Shown here: positions 1 to 9,030 of the stretch, piece by piece
How positions within the stretch are numbered: position 1 is the first letter of the stretch
Layout: the number at the start of each line of letters is the position of its first letter
Program-made: the position numbers and the translations under genes
The notes under the pieces: model-generated
The model's input: the letters and a program-made list of their open reading frames with translations, nothing else
Database searches by the model: none
Told to the model about the DNA's origin: nothing
Source: Pseudomonas sp. ZH-FAD
Lineage (GTDB): Bacteria > Pseudomonadota > Gammaproteobacteria > Pseudomonadales > Pseudomonadaceae
Assembly (NCBI RefSeq): GCF_002803095.1
Contig: NZ_PGLR01000001.1
Span: forward strand, 62,001-126,000
Reading direction: 5' to 3'
DNA: 64,000 bases

Positions 1-5
1 ACTTG

Positions 6-332
6 ATGAGCACAGAGGCACTGGAAAAGATGCTGGCCAAGGGCATGGACAACGCCCTGCTGCGCTTCGGCCTGGGCAAGGCCCACCTGGATGGTGGTAA
101 CGCCGCCCAGGCTGCCGAGCACCTGCAACGTTGCGTCGAATTCGACCCCGGCTATTCCGCTGCCTGGAAACTGCTGGGCAAGGCGCTGCAGGCCGAAGGC
201 AACGCTGAGGCAGCGCGCCAGGCCTGGCAGCAGGGCCTCAAAGCCGCCCAGGCCAAGGGTGACAAGCAGGCCGAGAAGGAAATGACCGTGTTTCTGCGCA
301 AGCTGGACAAGCCAGAGAGCAATCGCGGCTAA
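6..332 (+). CDS. Small tetratricopeptide-repeat protein
   Basis: Encodes 108 residues with about two TPR units (roughly residues 14-47 and 48-81), each with the W/L-G-Y/A-x8-A-x3-F/A-type spacing, for example AAWKLLGKALQAEGN. It has no signal peptide or membrane segment, so it is probably a cytoplasmic protein-protein interaction module. A TTG lies directly before the ATG and only five bases of upstream sequence are visible, so a longer start cannot be excluded. A small TPR gene occupies a similar place in P. aeruginosa near the origin cluster (from memory). The stop codon falls inside a REP element. Specific function unknown. Confidence 0.75.
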   Translation: MSTEALEKMLAKGMDNALLRFGLGKAHLDGGNAAQAAEHLQRCVEFDPGYSAAWKLLGKALQAEGNAEAARQAWQQGLKAAQAKGDKQAEKEMTVFLRKLDKPESNRG

Positions 333-482
333 AGCCCCTCCCACAAGCTCAGTACTACCCCGCTGATCGAAAAGCCCGCCGCGGACTGTGGGAGGCACTT
401 CAGCGGCGAGCTTCTAGGCATTCCTGGAGGTCGCCGATCCGGGATCAGGGCTCAAGCCGTCACGGCTGAAGCCCCTCCCCCA
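322..482. repeat. Cluster of three REP-type elements
   Basis: Three copies of the short Pseudomonas palindromic element with core GTGGGAGGGGCTTTAGCCGCGA, in variants, lie at about 322-345 (minus), 387-412 (plus) and 459-482 (minus). Similar copies recur throughout the window between genes. The first copy supplies the TAA stop codon of the TPR gene. The space from 333 to 509 holds nothing else recognisable. Confidence 0.75.
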
Positions 483-509
483 GGACGGCAACCTACTGCT
501 CTAGCGAGC

Positions 510-1886
510 TCAAAGCACCTCGCTGGCCACCGCATCCACCGCCGCCTTGGCAATCCCCACTACCTCGTCCGCCTCAGCCTTGGTCAGCACCAACGGCGGG
601 GCAAAGCCGAGGATGTCGCCGTGCGGCATGGCGCGGGCGATCATGCCGCGCTCCAGGCAGGCAGCGGAAACCCGCGGGCCGACCTTGAGCGCCGGGTCGA
701 AGGGCGTGCGCGCCTCCTTGTCGGCCATGAACTCCAGCGCGGCGAGCATGCCGACGCCGCGTACCTCGCCCACCAGCGGATGGCCTTCGAAGGTCTGGCG
801 CAGTTGCTGGTTGAGGTAGGCGCCGACGTCGGCGGCGTTGGCAGAGATATTTTCCTTTTCGAGAATATCCAGGTTGGCCAGTGCGGCGGCAGCGCAGATC
901 GGGTGACCGGAGTAGGTCCAACCATGGCCCATGGCGCCGTCGCGACTGGACGCCTCATCGATCACGTTCCACACCTTCTCGCCGACGATCACTGCCGACA
1001 GCGGCGCGTAGGCGCTGGTCAGGCCCTTGGCGGTGGTGATCAGGTCCGGCTGCATGCCGAACATCTGGCTGCCCATCGGCGTGCCCAGACGGCCGAAGGC
1101 GCAGACCACTTCGTCGGCGATCAGCAGGATGTCGTACTTGGCCAGCACCGCCTGGATCGCCTGCCAGTAACCGGTGGGCGGGACGATGATGCCGCCGGTG
1201 CCCATCACCGGCTCGCCGATGAAAGCCGCCACGGTCTCCGGCCCCTCGGCCAGGATCAGACGCTCCAGATCCTCGGCGCAGTGGCGCACGAACGCCGCTT
1301 CGTCCATACCGGCCGGCGCCTTGTAGAAGTGCGGGCAGGCGGCGTGCTTGATGTCCGCGTGGGGCAGGTCGAAATGCTGGTGGAAGCTGGCCAGGCCGGT
1401 GAGGCTGCCGGTCATGATGCCCGAGCCGTGATAGCCGCGCTGGCGGGAGATGATCTTCTTCTTCGCCGGACGGCCGAGCACGTTGTTGTAGTAACGCACC
1501 AGCTTGATCTGGGTCTCGTTGGCGTCGGAGCCGGACAGACCGTAATAGACCTTCTTCATGCCCTTGGGCGCCCAGTCGATGATACGCGCCGACAGTTCGA
1601 TGATCGCCTCGGTCGAGTGGCCCACGTAGGTGTGGTAGTAGGCCAGCTCCTTGGCTTGCTTGTAGATGGCCTCGGCGACCTCGGTGCGGCCGTAGCCGAT
1701 GTTCACGCAGTACAGCCCGGCGAAGGCGTCGAGCAGCTCGCGGCCTTCATGGTCACGAATACGGATACCCGAGGCGCCGGTGATGATGCGGCCCTTGAGG
1801 GCGCCGCTGGCGTGGTCGTGGGCGTGGGTGGACGGGTGCATGAAGTGGGCACGGTCCTGCTCGAACAGGTTCTGGTAGTCGGTCAT
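510..1886 (-). CDS. doeD: Diaminobutyrate aminotransferase of ectoine catabolism (class III)
   Basis: A PLP-dependent class III aminotransferase of 458 residues. The PLP lysine is near residue 287 (TTAKGLT), the ADEV aspartate near 258, and SGSDANET near 118-125. In the ectoine pathway this family converts L-2,4-diaminobutyrate to aspartate semialdehyde, the substrate of the adjacent dehydrogenase. Four codons upstream there is another ATG, but GGAG about 7 bases before 1886 favours the start given. Pairing with doeC and the ectoine genes at 30-40 kb supports the assignment. A general omega-amino acid:pyruvate or putrescine transaminase is the main alternative, since the family is broad. Confidence 0.75.
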   Translation of the reverse strand: MTDYQNLFEQDRAHFMHPSTHAHDHASGALKGRIITGASGIRIRDHEGRELLDAFAGLYCVNIGYGRTEVAEAIYKQAKELAYYHTYVGHSTEAIIELSARIIDWAPKGMKKVYYGLSGSDANETQIKLVRYYNNVLGRPAKKKIISRQRGYHGSGIMTGSLTGLASFHQHFDLPHADIKHAACPHFYKAPAGMDEAAFVRHCAEDLERLILAEGPETVAAFIGEPVMGTGGIIVPPTGYWQAIQAVLAKYDILLIADEVVCAFGRLGTPMGSQMFGMQPDLITTAKGLTSAYAPLSAVIVGEKVWNVIDEASSRDGAMGHGWTYSGHPICAAAALANLDILEKENISANAADVGAYLNQQLRQTFEGHPLVGEVRGVGMLAALEFMADKEARTPFDPALKVGPRVSAACLERGMIARAMPHGDILGFAPPLVLTKAEADEVVGIAKAAVDAVASEVL

Positions 1887-1937
1887 GGCGATCTCCATCT
1901 AATTCGCTGAGGTAGCGTTAAAGGTAATTCACACGCT

Positions 1938-2048
1938 CGTGGGAGGGGCTTTCGGCTCGGGCATCCTGCTTCGCTCTACCTCCTGCATCCATGCAGTCGT
2001 AGCCGCGATGCGCCTGTAAGGTCAGTCGCGGCTAAAGCCCCTCCCACC
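1938..2048. repeat. REP-type pair between doeC and doeD
   Basis: Two inverted copies of the REP core lie in the gap between doeC and doeD, at about 1938-1961 (plus) and 2025-2048 (minus). They could form a stem in the transcript. No promoter or operator was recognised in the gap. Confidence 0.7.
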
Positions 2049-2062
2049 CGCACTCTGGATCA

Positions 2063-3529
2063 TCAGGAGTAGCGCTGGCCCTGGTGATGAATGCAGAAGT
2101 ACTTGGTTTCGACGAAGGGCTCGAAGCCTTCCGTGCCGCCCTCACGGCCAAGGCCTGAGGCTTTCATGCCACCGAATGGGATCGGGTGGCCGGTGAACTT
2201 GGTGCCGTTGACCGCCACCATGGCGTGGTCGAGGCGGCGAATCAGCGGGTGGACGACGTCCACTCGGTTGGAACAAATGTAGGCGGCCAGACCGTACTCG
2301 GTGTCGTTGGCCATGGCCACGGCCTCGTCCAGGGTGTCGAAGGCGCGCACCCCGGCGATGGGGGCGAAGTTCTCCTCACGGTAGATGCGCATGCTGTCGG
2401 TAACGTCAGCCAACAGCGTCGGCTGCCAGAACCAGCCGCCCAGCGCATGGGGCTCACCACCGGCGAGCAGGCGCGCGCCCTGTTCGATGGCATCGGCGAC
2501 CCGGGCGGCCGTTCCATCCAATGCGGCCTGGTGCATCAACGGGCCGATCTGATTGCGAGCGTCATGGCCAGGGCCGACGCGCAGGTCGCGCACGGCCTTG
2601 GCGAAGCGCTGTAGAAATTCTTCGTACACCGGTCGCTCGACCAGTATGCGGTTGGCGGCGCAGCAGTCCTGGCCAGAGGTCTGGAACTTGGCGTCCAGCG
2701 CCACCTGCACAGCGTGGTCGAGGTCGGCGTCCGCACAGACGATCAGCGGCGCGTTGCCGCCCAGCTCTAGCGCCACCTTCTTCACATCTTCGGCAGCGGC
2801 CTGCAGTACCAGCTTGCCGACGCGGGTCGAGCCGGTGAAGCTCACCGAACGCACCCGCATGTCCTTGACCAGGGTCTGCATGGCCATCTGCGGCTCGCCC
2901 AGCACCACGTTGAATACACCAGCCGGCAAGCCCGCTTCCTCAGCCAGTTGCGCCAGGGCGAAAGCGGAATAGGGCGTCTCATGCGCCGGTTTGACCACCA
3001 CGGTGCAGCCAGCGGCCAGGGCGGCAGCTGCCTTGCGGGTGATCATCGCGCTGGGAAAGTTCCAGGGTGTGAGCAGGGCGCAAACGCCGACCGGCTCCTT
3101 CAGCGTACCGAGCTGAGCCCCGGGGATATGACTGGGAATGGTCTGGCCGTAAAGCCTGCGCGCCTCTTCAGCGAACCAGGGAATGAAGCTGGCGGCGTAG
3201 CGAATCTCGCCACGGGCCTCGGCCAACGGCTTGCCCTGTTCCTGGCTGAGGATGCGCGCCAGGTCTTCCTGATGCTGCAGGATCAGCTCGGCCCAACGCC
3301 GCAGCAACGTGGCGCGAGCGTCCAGGCTCTGCTCGCGCCAGTCGGCGAAGGCGCGCTGGGCGGCGTCCACCGCGGCGATGATCTGCTGCTCACCGAGCAT
3401 CGGCACATGGCCGATCACGCTCTGGTCGGCGGGGTTGTGCACGGCAATGCTGGCGCCGTCGTCACTGTGCAGCCAGTGACCGTCGACGTAGCACAGCGAT
3501 TTGAACAGCAGGGGATGGTCGAGGGGCAT
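2063..3529 (-). CDS. doeC: Aspartate/succinate semialdehyde dehydrogenase (ALDH superfamily)
   Basis: An NAD(P)-dependent aldehyde dehydrogenase of 488 residues, full length for the GabD/DoeC group. Visible motifs are PWNFP (Asn near 157), the general base Glu near 255 in LELGGNAP, and the catalytic Cys near 289 in SGQDCCAANR. In ectoine degradation DoeC oxidises L-aspartate semialdehyde to aspartate; close relatives oxidise succinate semialdehyde. GGAG sits about 8 bases before the ATG. It is transcribed toward doeD. Context favours DoeC over a GABA-pathway GabD, but sequence alone cannot decide the substrate. Confidence 0.75.
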   Translation of the reverse strand: MPLDHPLLFKSLCYVDGHWLHSDDGASIAVHNPADQSVIGHVPMLGEQQIIAAVDAAQRAFADWREQSLDARATLLRRWAELILQHQEDLARILSQEQGKPLAEARGEIRYAASFIPWFAEEARRLYGQTIPSHIPGAQLGTLKEPVGVCALLTPWNFPSAMITRKAAAALAAGCTVVVKPAHETPYSAFALAQLAEEAGLPAGVFNVVLGEPQMAMQTLVKDMRVRSVSFTGSTRVGKLVLQAAAEDVKKVALELGGNAPLIVCADADLDHAVQVALDAKFQTSGQDCCAANRILVERPVYEEFLQRFAKAVRDLRVGPGHDARNQIGPLMHQAALDGTAARVADAIEQGARLLAGGEPHALGGWFWQPTLLADVTDSMRIYREENFAPIAGVRAFDTLDEAVAMANDTEYGLAAYICSNRVDVVHPLIRRLDHAMVAVNGTKFTGHPIPFGGMKASGLGREGGTEGFEPFVETKYFCIHHQGQRYS

Positions 3530-3690
3530 GGCGATGTCTCCGGGCCGATGGGCATGGGAGACATGCTAGGGAAGGGTGGCTTGGCGTTTTTTCCAAGCCG
3601 GGTAGGCGCTACCGCAGTTTTTTCTGAAGGATCGGGGTGAACAGAGGATTTCTGAGGCGCCCGTCGCGCCTCAGCGGCGGCACTCAGGCA

Positions 3691-3750
3691 ATCGCGGCTA
3701 AAGCCCCTCCCACACACTCGCCACCGCGGGAGGCGCTTCAGCGGCGAGCG
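3691..3750. repeat. REP-type pair between yhhQ and doeC
   Basis: Two oppositely oriented REP copies at about 3691-3713 and 3725-3750 lie downstream of yhhQ, at the left flank of the segment that interrupts the ectoine genes. REP elements at such borders may mark past recombination, but no target-site duplication was seen. Confidence 0.7.
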
Positions 3751-3754
3751 TGCT

Positions 3755-4405
3755 TCACGCCGCGACGGTACGCTGCGGCAACGCCCGCACAATGGCACTG
3801 AGCAGCATGCCGTACAGCGGCACAAAGAGGATCAGGCTGATGGCCAGCTTGATCACGTAGTCCACCGTGGCGATCTCCACCCAGTTGGCCGCCATGAACG
3901 GATCGTCGCTGCGCCAGAAAGCCACCGAGAAGAACAGGAAGGTATCGAGCAGGTTGCCGAAGATGGTCGAGGCCGTCGGCGCGACCCACCACTGGCGCAT
4001 CTGGCGTAGGCGGTCGAACACCTGGATATCGAGCAACTGGCCGAAGGCGTAGGCCAGGAAGCTGGCCACGGCGATACGGAAGACGAACAGGTTGAAGTCG
4101 CCCAGCGCCGCCAGGCCGCCGAAGGCCCCTTCATGGAACAGCACCGACACCACGTAGGAGGCGACCAGCGCCGGCAGCATGACGCGGGCGATGACCACCC
4201 GTGCGGCATGCTTGCCGATCAGACGCACGGTGAGGTCGGTGGCCAGGAAGATAAAGGGAAAGCTGAACGCACCCCAGGTGGTATGCCAGCCGAACAGGGT
4301 GATCGGCAGCTGCACCAGGTAGTTGCTGGCGATGATGATGAGGATATGGAAGGCGATCAGGCCGGCCAGCACGGGCCGACTGACCGACGCAGGAATCAGG
4401 GTCAT
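3755..4405 (-). CDS. yhhQ: Queuosine precursor transporter (VUT family)
   Basis: An inner-membrane protein of 216 residues with about six hydrophobic segments, typical of the YhhQ/VUT family that imports queuosine precursors such as preQ0/preQ1. Conserved blocks include NYLVQ, FPFIFLATDLTVR and GNLLDTFLFF. An ATG six codons upstream (4423) is possible, but AAGGA seven bases before 4405 supports the shorter form. The longer start would also fall inside the candidate riboswitch described next. No other queuosine genes are in the window. Confidence 0.85.
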   Translation of the reverse strand: MTLIPASVSRPVLAGLIAFHILIIIASNYLVQLPITLFGWHTTWGAFSFPFIFLATDLTVRLIGKHAARVVIARVMLPALVASYVVSVLFHEGAFGGLAALGDFNLFVFRIAVASFLAYAFGQLLDIQVFDRLRQMRQWWVAPTASTIFGNLLDTFLFFSVAFWRSDDPFMAANWVEIATVDYVIKLAISLILFVPLYGMLLSAIVRALPQRTVAA

Positions 4406-4410
4406 GTCGA

Positions 4411-4446
4411 TGTCCTTTTTCATGAAGTGGGGTGAGGGAACCCACT
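4411..4446 (-). promoter_or_regulatory. Candidate preQ1-I riboswitch upstream of yhhQ
   Basis: On the minus strand a perfect stem AGTGGG/CCCACT (4446-4441 with 4431-4426) encloses a pyrimidine-rich loop with GTTCC. It is followed by an A-rich tail, ATGAAAAAGGA, that includes the ribosome binding site. This matches the layout of class I preQ1 aptamers: small hairpin, C-rich loop and A-rich tail pairing back near the Shine-Dalgarno. Loop CCU can pair with tail AGG as a pseudoknot. The downstream gene imports queuosine precursors, so the logic fits. No covariance model was run. Confidence 0.5.
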
Positions 4447-4591
4447 GCCGCAGCCGGCATGGCCACGAGCGGCGCGCATTCTAGCGCATTGTTGACCCGC
4501 GGGATAGGTTTTCCAGCGCTCGTGCGAGCCATCTCGATTCGGCGCCCTGCAATCCAGAGGCCGCGACGCAAACAGCTGGACAAGGTAGCAC

Positions 4592-5671
4592 TCAGAGCCC
4601 GGAGTCGGCCTGGATGATTTCGTCGGTCACCTCGTCCAGCTGTTTCACCAACTGATAGATGTGGGCGACAGCTTCCAGGGTCGGACGGGGGATGTGGCGT
4701 CCTGCATTTACCTTGTACAGGGTACGGGCGAGCCAGACGCTCTGCACCACGGGAATCCTGGCTTTCTTGGCCCGCGCAATCAGGGCCAATGCGTCTTCGT
4801 CCTCGCCCTTGCAGTGAATCATCGGCAAGGGTGTCTTGCCCGGACGGTAGTACAGGGCCACGGCATAGTGGGTCGGGTTAACCACCAGCATATCGGCCTC
4901 TTCCACAGGCCTTGCCGCGGCCGAAGGCGGCTGATTGAGCAGTTCGTGCGCCAGTTGGCGCCGCTGCCCCTTCACCATCGGGTCGCCCTCCGACTGCTTG
5001 TACTCCTTCTTCACGTCATCCTTGCTCATGCGCAGCTTCTTGGCATGGAAGTATTTCTGCAGGCCGAAGTCCACTGCAGCCAGCACCAGGAGTAAACCCA
5101 GGGTACAGCGCAGGATGTAGCGAAACACCTCCATCAACGATTGCCAGTAGGTATCCAGGTCGGAGTTGGCCAGCAGGATCAATGTACCCAGCTCTGGCCA
5201 GAGCAGAACGTAGAGCGTGATGCCGATGACTGCAGCCTTGAGGATGCTCATCAGCAAGTTGGTCAGGTTCTGCGCAGAGAACATCTGCTTGAGCTGGGGA
5301 AATGGATTGAGCTTGTTGAAATCGATCTTCAGTGCCTTGGGCGCGAAGAGAAACCCGAACTGAGCCCAGCCTCCGGCCAGACGCATCACCATGGCGACGC
5401 CGGCACTGAAGATCAGAAAGCCGAGCAATACGGTCACGGCCTCGTCGACCAGTTGCCCCACAATCCGCAGAAACGGCTGCCCAGTCGCATTGATGGCAAG
5501 CGCCATCAGGTGCTGCAGGCGTTGTACGCTCTCCGTAGCCAGGCTCCAGGTGATTTCGCTGACCATCAGCAGGATCAACAGCTTGCTGACGTCCTGACTC
5601 TGCGCAATCTGCCCCTTTTCCCGCGCATCACGCAGTTGCTTGGGCGTCGCCTTCTCCGTTTTTTCGCTCAT
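4592..5671 (-). CDS. hrcU: Type III secretion export switch protein HrcU (SctU)
   Basis: An inner-membrane export-apparatus protein of 359 residues with four hydrophobic segments in the first 200 residues and a cytoplasmic C-terminal domain. The autocleavage motif NPTH is at about 265-268, so the substrate-switch mechanism looks intact. The N-terminus (MSEKTEKATPKQLRDAREKGQ) is typical of the YscU/FlhB family; placement in the hrc cluster separates it from flagellar FlhB. Its start overlaps the end of hrcT. Last gene of the hrpJ operon. Confidence 0.93.
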   Translation of the reverse strand: MSEKTEKATPKQLRDAREKGQIAQSQDVSKLLILLMVSEITWSLATESVQRLQHLMALAINATGQPFLRIVGQLVDEAVTVLLGFLIFSAGVAMVMRLAGGWAQFGFLFAPKALKIDFNKLNPFPQLKQMFSAQNLTNLLMSILKAAVIGITLYVLLWPELGTLILLANSDLDTYWQSLMEVFRYILRCTLGLLLVLAAVDFGLQKYFHAKKLRMSKDDVKKEYKQSEGDPMVKGQRRQLAHELLNQPPSAAARPVEEADMLVVNPTHYAVALYYRPGKTPLPMIHCKGEDEDALALIARAKKARIPVVQSVWLARTLYKVNAGRHIPRPTLEAVAHIYQLVKQLDEVTDEIIQADSGL

Positions 5672-6468
5672 GGCACCGGCACCTGGGCAATATCGCCTAG
5701 CAACAGCTTGAGAAGCTGAAACTGTTGAACCTCTCCGCCACCCAGTTCGAGAAGCGTGGGCAGATAGATCAGCAAGAAAGCCAGCCCGGCAATGCTCTTG
5801 GCCGGCATTGCCAGGATGAATACGTTCAGTTGTTGCGCATACAGACTGATGATCGCCATGGCCGCCTCGATCAGCAGCAGCAGGGCAATGAAGGGCGCGG
5901 CATAGAGCAGCATGTGCTGCAACGTTCGGCTGAGTTGCGAGAGCAGCACGCCCAGGCCGTCCTCGGTCAGGATCGGCAGCCAGACCGTGGGCGGCCAGAT
6001 CAAGTAGCTGTCCCAGATCACCTGGGTAATCAGCGGCAACCCGCCGAACAGAATGACCAGCATTACCAGCACTTCCTGCAGCAGTTCGCCCATCGGCGTC
6101 ACGTCCGGGCCGAGCGCCGGGTTGAGCTGACCACCACTGAGAGCACCACGCTGACTGTCGAGCAAAGCGCCGACCGAGGCGAACATCCAGAACGGCATGT
6201 GCAGCAACACGCCAAGCAGCGCACCAAGCATGACCTCCTTGATTAGCAGCCCCATGACCACGCCGAAACTGGCCCCCTCACTGGCCAGGGCCTCGCCGAT
6301 CGAAGGGGCCGGGATCATCGCCACGGCGATCACCACGCCATAACGCAGAATGCCTTTGAGGTGTTTGAAACAGAATGCAGGCACCAGCAGCATGCAGGGC
6401 AGCAGCCGGGCCACGCCGAGACCTAGCCCCAGCATCAGCTCGAAAGCGGCCTGGGCATCCAATGGCAT
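5668..6468 (-). CDS. hrcT: Type III secretion export apparatus protein HrcT (SctT)
   Basis: A polytopic inner-membrane protein of 266 residues of the SctT/FliR family, part of the SctRST export gate. Strongly hydrophobic segments run through the length, with the family-like block FWMFASVGALLDSQRG near the middle. It starts directly after the hrcS stop and overlaps the hrcU start by four bases, indicating translational coupling. Length agrees with P. syringae HrcT. Confidence 0.92.
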   Translation of the reverse strand: MPLDAQAAFELMLGLGLGVARLLPCMLLVPAFCFKHLKGILRYGVVIAVAMIPAPSIGEALASEGASFGVVMGLLIKEVMLGALLGVLLHMPFWMFASVGALLDSQRGALSGGQLNPALGPDVTPMGELLQEVLVMLVILFGGLPLITQVIWDSYLIWPPTVWLPILTEDGLGVLLSQLSRTLQHMLLYAAPFIALLLLIEAAMAIISLYAQQLNVFILAMPAKSIAGLAFLLIYLPTLLELGGGEVQQFQLLKLLLGDIAQVPVP

Positions 6469-6732
6469 CTAATTGCCCCCTGAGCGGGCAATCAGGTCGA
6501 ACGCCATATTGGTGAACTGAATCAACTCCAGGCCGATCCAGCGTCCGGTCATCGCCAGGGTCAGGCCGACGGCAGCCAGTTTCAAACCGAACGGCAGCGT
6601 CTGATCCTGCATCTGCATCAGCGCCTGCACCAGCGACGTCGTCACCCCGACCAGCACCGCCACGGCCAATGGCGGAGCAGTCAGGATAACCACCAGAAAC
6701 ATGCCTTGCTTGAACAGCGCCAACGCCTCCAT
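6469..6732 (-). CDS. hrcS: Type III secretion export apparatus protein HrcS (SctS)
   Basis: A small membrane protein of 87 residues with two hydrophobic hairpin segments, the usual length and shape for SctS/FliQ. The block TTSLVQALMQMQDQTLPF is characteristic of the family. It assembles with SctR and SctT into the helical export gate. It sits between hrcR and hrcT with almost no spacing. Confidence 0.92.
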   Translation of the reverse strand: MEALALFKQGMFLVVILTAPPLAVAVLVGVTTSLVQALMQMQDQTLPFGLKLAAVGLTLAMTGRWIGLELIQFTNMAFDLIARSGGN

Positions 6733-6739
6733 GGCGACC

Positions 6740-7393
6740 TCACATGTAGGAGTAGAAGAGGCTGTTGAGCAGCCGTGTCCAGCCGTCCACCAGGACGAAC
6801 AGCAACAGCTTCAGCGGCAGCGAGATGGTCATCGGCGACACCATCTGCATGCCCAGCGCCAGCAGCAGATTGGAAATGATCAGGTCGATCACGATGAACG
6901 GGATGTAGATCAGAAAACCGATCTGAAACGCAGCCTGCAGCTCGGACAGCACGAACGCCGGAATCGCCAGCAGCAGGTCGCTTTTGCTGGCCTTCTCGGA
7001 CATTTCCCTGGGCCACATGCGCTGGGTGTTTTCCAGAAGATGCGTGGCGATGTCCGGGTCGGTGTTGTTCACCATGAAGTCCTGCAACGGCTCCACCACG
7101 TTGCCGGCACTGGCCTGGAGACTGTCCGTGGACGACAGGTCCAGGGGGTTGTCACTGAGTCGGTTCTGGATTTCGTAGGCAACCGGCGCCATCACGAACA
7201 TGGTCGCCGCCAGGGCGATACCGTAGATCGCCATGTTCGGCGGAACCTGCTGCACGCCAATGGCGTTACGGGTGATCATCAGCGTCATGGCGATCTTGAG
7301 AAATGCCGTGCAGACGATGAGCAGGAAGGGAATCAACGACAGGGCGCCAAGAAACAGCGCCAGCATGATGGGGTTCATTCCGTCCAGAATCAT
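6740..7393 (-). CDS. hrcR: Type III secretion export apparatus protein HrcR (SctR)
   Basis: An inner-membrane protein of 217 residues of the SctR/FliP family, the core of the export gate. Family blocks include [23 protein letters not shown] near the N-terminus and [26 protein letters not shown] in the second half. The start overlaps the hrcQb stop by four bases (ATGA), so it is probably translationally coupled. Confidence 0.93.
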   Translation of the reverse strand: MILDGMNPIMLALFLGALSLIPFLLIVCTAFLKIAMTLMITRNAIGVQQVPPNMAIYGIALAATMFVMAPVAYEIQNRLSDNPLDLSSTDSLQASAGNVVEPLQDFMVNNTDPDIATHLLENTQRMWPREMSEKASKSDLLLAIPAFVLSELQAAFQIGFLIYIPFIVIDLIISNLLLALGMQMVSPMTISLPLKLLLFVLVDGWTRLLNSLFYSYM

Positions 7394-7791
7394 GACAGCG
7401 TCGCCATCCGGGTGATCTGCAGACCCAGCCGCCCATCGACATCCACCAACTCTCCCTCACCCACCACATGTTCACCATGGCAGAGGGTGGCATGGCCAGG
7501 GGCGACCCCATGGATCTCGAGAACGCTGCCGCTGCCCAGCTGCCGCAGTTGATCGACGCTCAAGGTCAACTGGCCGCAGCGCAAGGTAAGTTGCAGCGGC
7601 AAATGCGCGATGCTGCCAAGCGCCGCCATCTGCTGGGGCTCGACGGCACTCGCGTGCTCGTCCTGCGGGGCGAACTCCTGACCTTCCGGATGCATTTCGA
7701 CAGGTTGTTCCTCGAAACCCTCAGGCAGCGCATCAGCATCCATTTCCGCCATCTCCTGCAAGCTTTCCTGGGATAGATGTTCAGTGCTCAT
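7390..7791 (-). CDS. hrcQb: Type III secretion C-ring protein HrcQb (SctQ C-terminal part)
   Basis: 133 residues: an acidic, low-complexity N-terminal 50 residues, then a SpoA (surface presentation of antigens) domain covering about residues 58-133. This is the C-ring/sorting-platform protein that in P. syringae is split from HrcQa into a separate gene. The frame overlaps the end of hrcQa by 11 bases and the start of hrcR by four. The split is therefore shared with the P. syringae Hrp1 lineage and is not a local frameshift artefact. Confidence 0.88.
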   Translation of the reverse strand: MSTEHLSQESLQEMAEMDADALPEGFEEQPVEMHPEGQEFAPQDEHASAVEPQQMAALGSIAHLPLQLTLRCGQLTLSVDQLRQLGSGSVLEIHGVAPGHATLCHGEHVVGEGELVDVDGRLGLQITRMATLS

Positions 7792-8497
7792 GCTGGCTGC
7801 TTTCCTCGTGACGCAGATTCAGGAAGAGTTTTTCGCCACGACTGCTCACCTGGGCCGCCCAATACCGGCTGGCCAACTCCAGATGACCACTGCCGTCACA
7901 AGTGAAGCTGGCCCGGGCAGGCAGCACGATGTCGCCAGGTTGCAGTGAGGCCAACTGCTCTGCGCTGAGTTCCAGCTGCCCCAGTTGCAGAGGAATGTGC
8001 AACACCAAAACCTCGTGCAGCGCTGTCCTGATGCGTTGCCATTCAGGCGCCTGCAGCCAGTTCAGCCAGGTCTGCGGTGGTGCGGCGAGTTGAGCCTGCA
8101 CTCGTTCATCGCCCAGGCGAACGTGCAGTTGGGCATGCAGCAGCGCGACCGCTGGAGCATCCCCGTCCAGAGGGCTGATCGCCCCCAAGGCACCCGCAAC
8201 ACCCTGACTGAGGCGCTGACTGATCAGTTGCCAGTACCAGGGCTGGTCATCGCCTTCGCACGTAACCGGCAGCTCACCCAGCAGACTCAACACCGCCCCG
8301 GCGTCGCCCAGACACAGCGGCCCGACATTCGTATGCAGCCAGGTTCCGGCCCTCGACGGCGCATTAGGGAGCATGGGCAGCAGTTTCAGCTCGCCGTCAT
8401 GACCACGGGCCCGGAAGTTGAGTGTGACGCCGGCACCCAGCGCACGTGAGGCCTGGGCCAATACGCTGGAGATCGCGCCCAGGGTCAGCGGCTTCAT
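7781..8497 (-). CDS. hrcQa: Type III secretion C-ring protein HrcQa (SctQ N-terminal part)
   Basis: 238 residues corresponding to the N-terminal and first SpoA-like part of SctQ. The protein would interact with HrcQb to form the cytoplasmic sorting platform below the ATPase. A SpoA-like stretch is visible near residues 160-230 (LHIPLQLGQLELSAEQLASL). Position between hrpP and hrcQb, overlapping both, matches P. syringae. Sequence is less conserved than the export-gate genes, so the call rests partly on context. Confidence 0.83.
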   Translation of the reverse strand: MKPLTLGAISSVLAQASRALGAGVTLNFRARGHDGELKLLPMLPNAPSRAGTWLHTNVGPLCLGDAGAVLSLLGELPVTCEGDDQPWYWQLISQRLSQGVAGALGAISPLDGDAPAVALLHAQLHVRLGDERVQAQLAAPPQTWLNWLQAPEWQRIRTALHEVLVLHIPLQLGQLELSAEQLASLQPGDIVLPARASFTCDGSGHLELASRYWAAQVSSRGEKLFLNLRHEESSQHEH

Positions 8498-9030
8498 ACG
8501 CTCGCCTCTTCACGCATCCATAAGCGCACAGGCTGACCAAGCGCTTCGCCCAACGCGCTTTCACAGGTGCGTTCCTGCGCGCGCAGACGCTCCAGCACAT
8601 CCTGCCGCTCGAAGCCCAGCTCCACTTCCAGTTGCTGGTCGCGCTTGCCCGCGCGCACCTGTACCCGGCCCAGGTTCGGCATCAACAGGGTGACGTTGAT
8701 CGGGCCGCTCGGCAGGCTGGGTAGACGCTGCGTCAGCTCATCGACCAGCTCTCCCGCCATGCCATCGGGCCGAGCCTGAAACGATGCAACGCCGCTGCCG
8801 CCAAAACCGGATTGATCGCCACCTGAATGAACGGGCTGAATCAACTGGGCGAACAGCTGCCCATCGGCCAGGGTGGGCACTGCGCTGTTCGACCAACTCG
8901 ACAGGCTCGACTCGAAATCGCTGCGTCGTGACCAGCCCGTCTCCTTGAGTGCAGCCAGGTTGCCCTGTGGGGCTGCACCCTGCTGCAGGGTTTGCGTCTG
9001 CTGAGGGCGCGCTGCGTGTTCAGTTTTCAT
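8494..9030 (-). CDS. hrpP: Type III secretion needle/pilus length and switch protein HrpP (SctP-like)
   Basis: 178 residues. The N-terminal half is Gln/Ala/Ser-rich and probably unstructured. The C-terminal about 80 residues (from NVTLLMPNLGRVQVRAG) resemble the type III substrate-specificity domain shared with FliK/YscP. The frame is open further upstream, but the ATG at 9030, overlapping the end of hrpO, gives the coherent N-terminus MKTEHAARPQ. HrpP controls substrate switching together with HrcU. Confidence 0.75.
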   Translation of the reverse strand: MKTEHAARPQQTQTLQQGAAPQGNLAALKETGWSRRSDFESSLSSWSNSAVPTLADGQLFAQLIQPVHSGGDQSGFGGSGVASFQARPDGMAGELVDELTQRLPSLPSGPINVTLLMPNLGRVQVRAGKRDQQLEVELGFERQDVLERLRAQERTCESALGEALGQPVRLWMREEASV

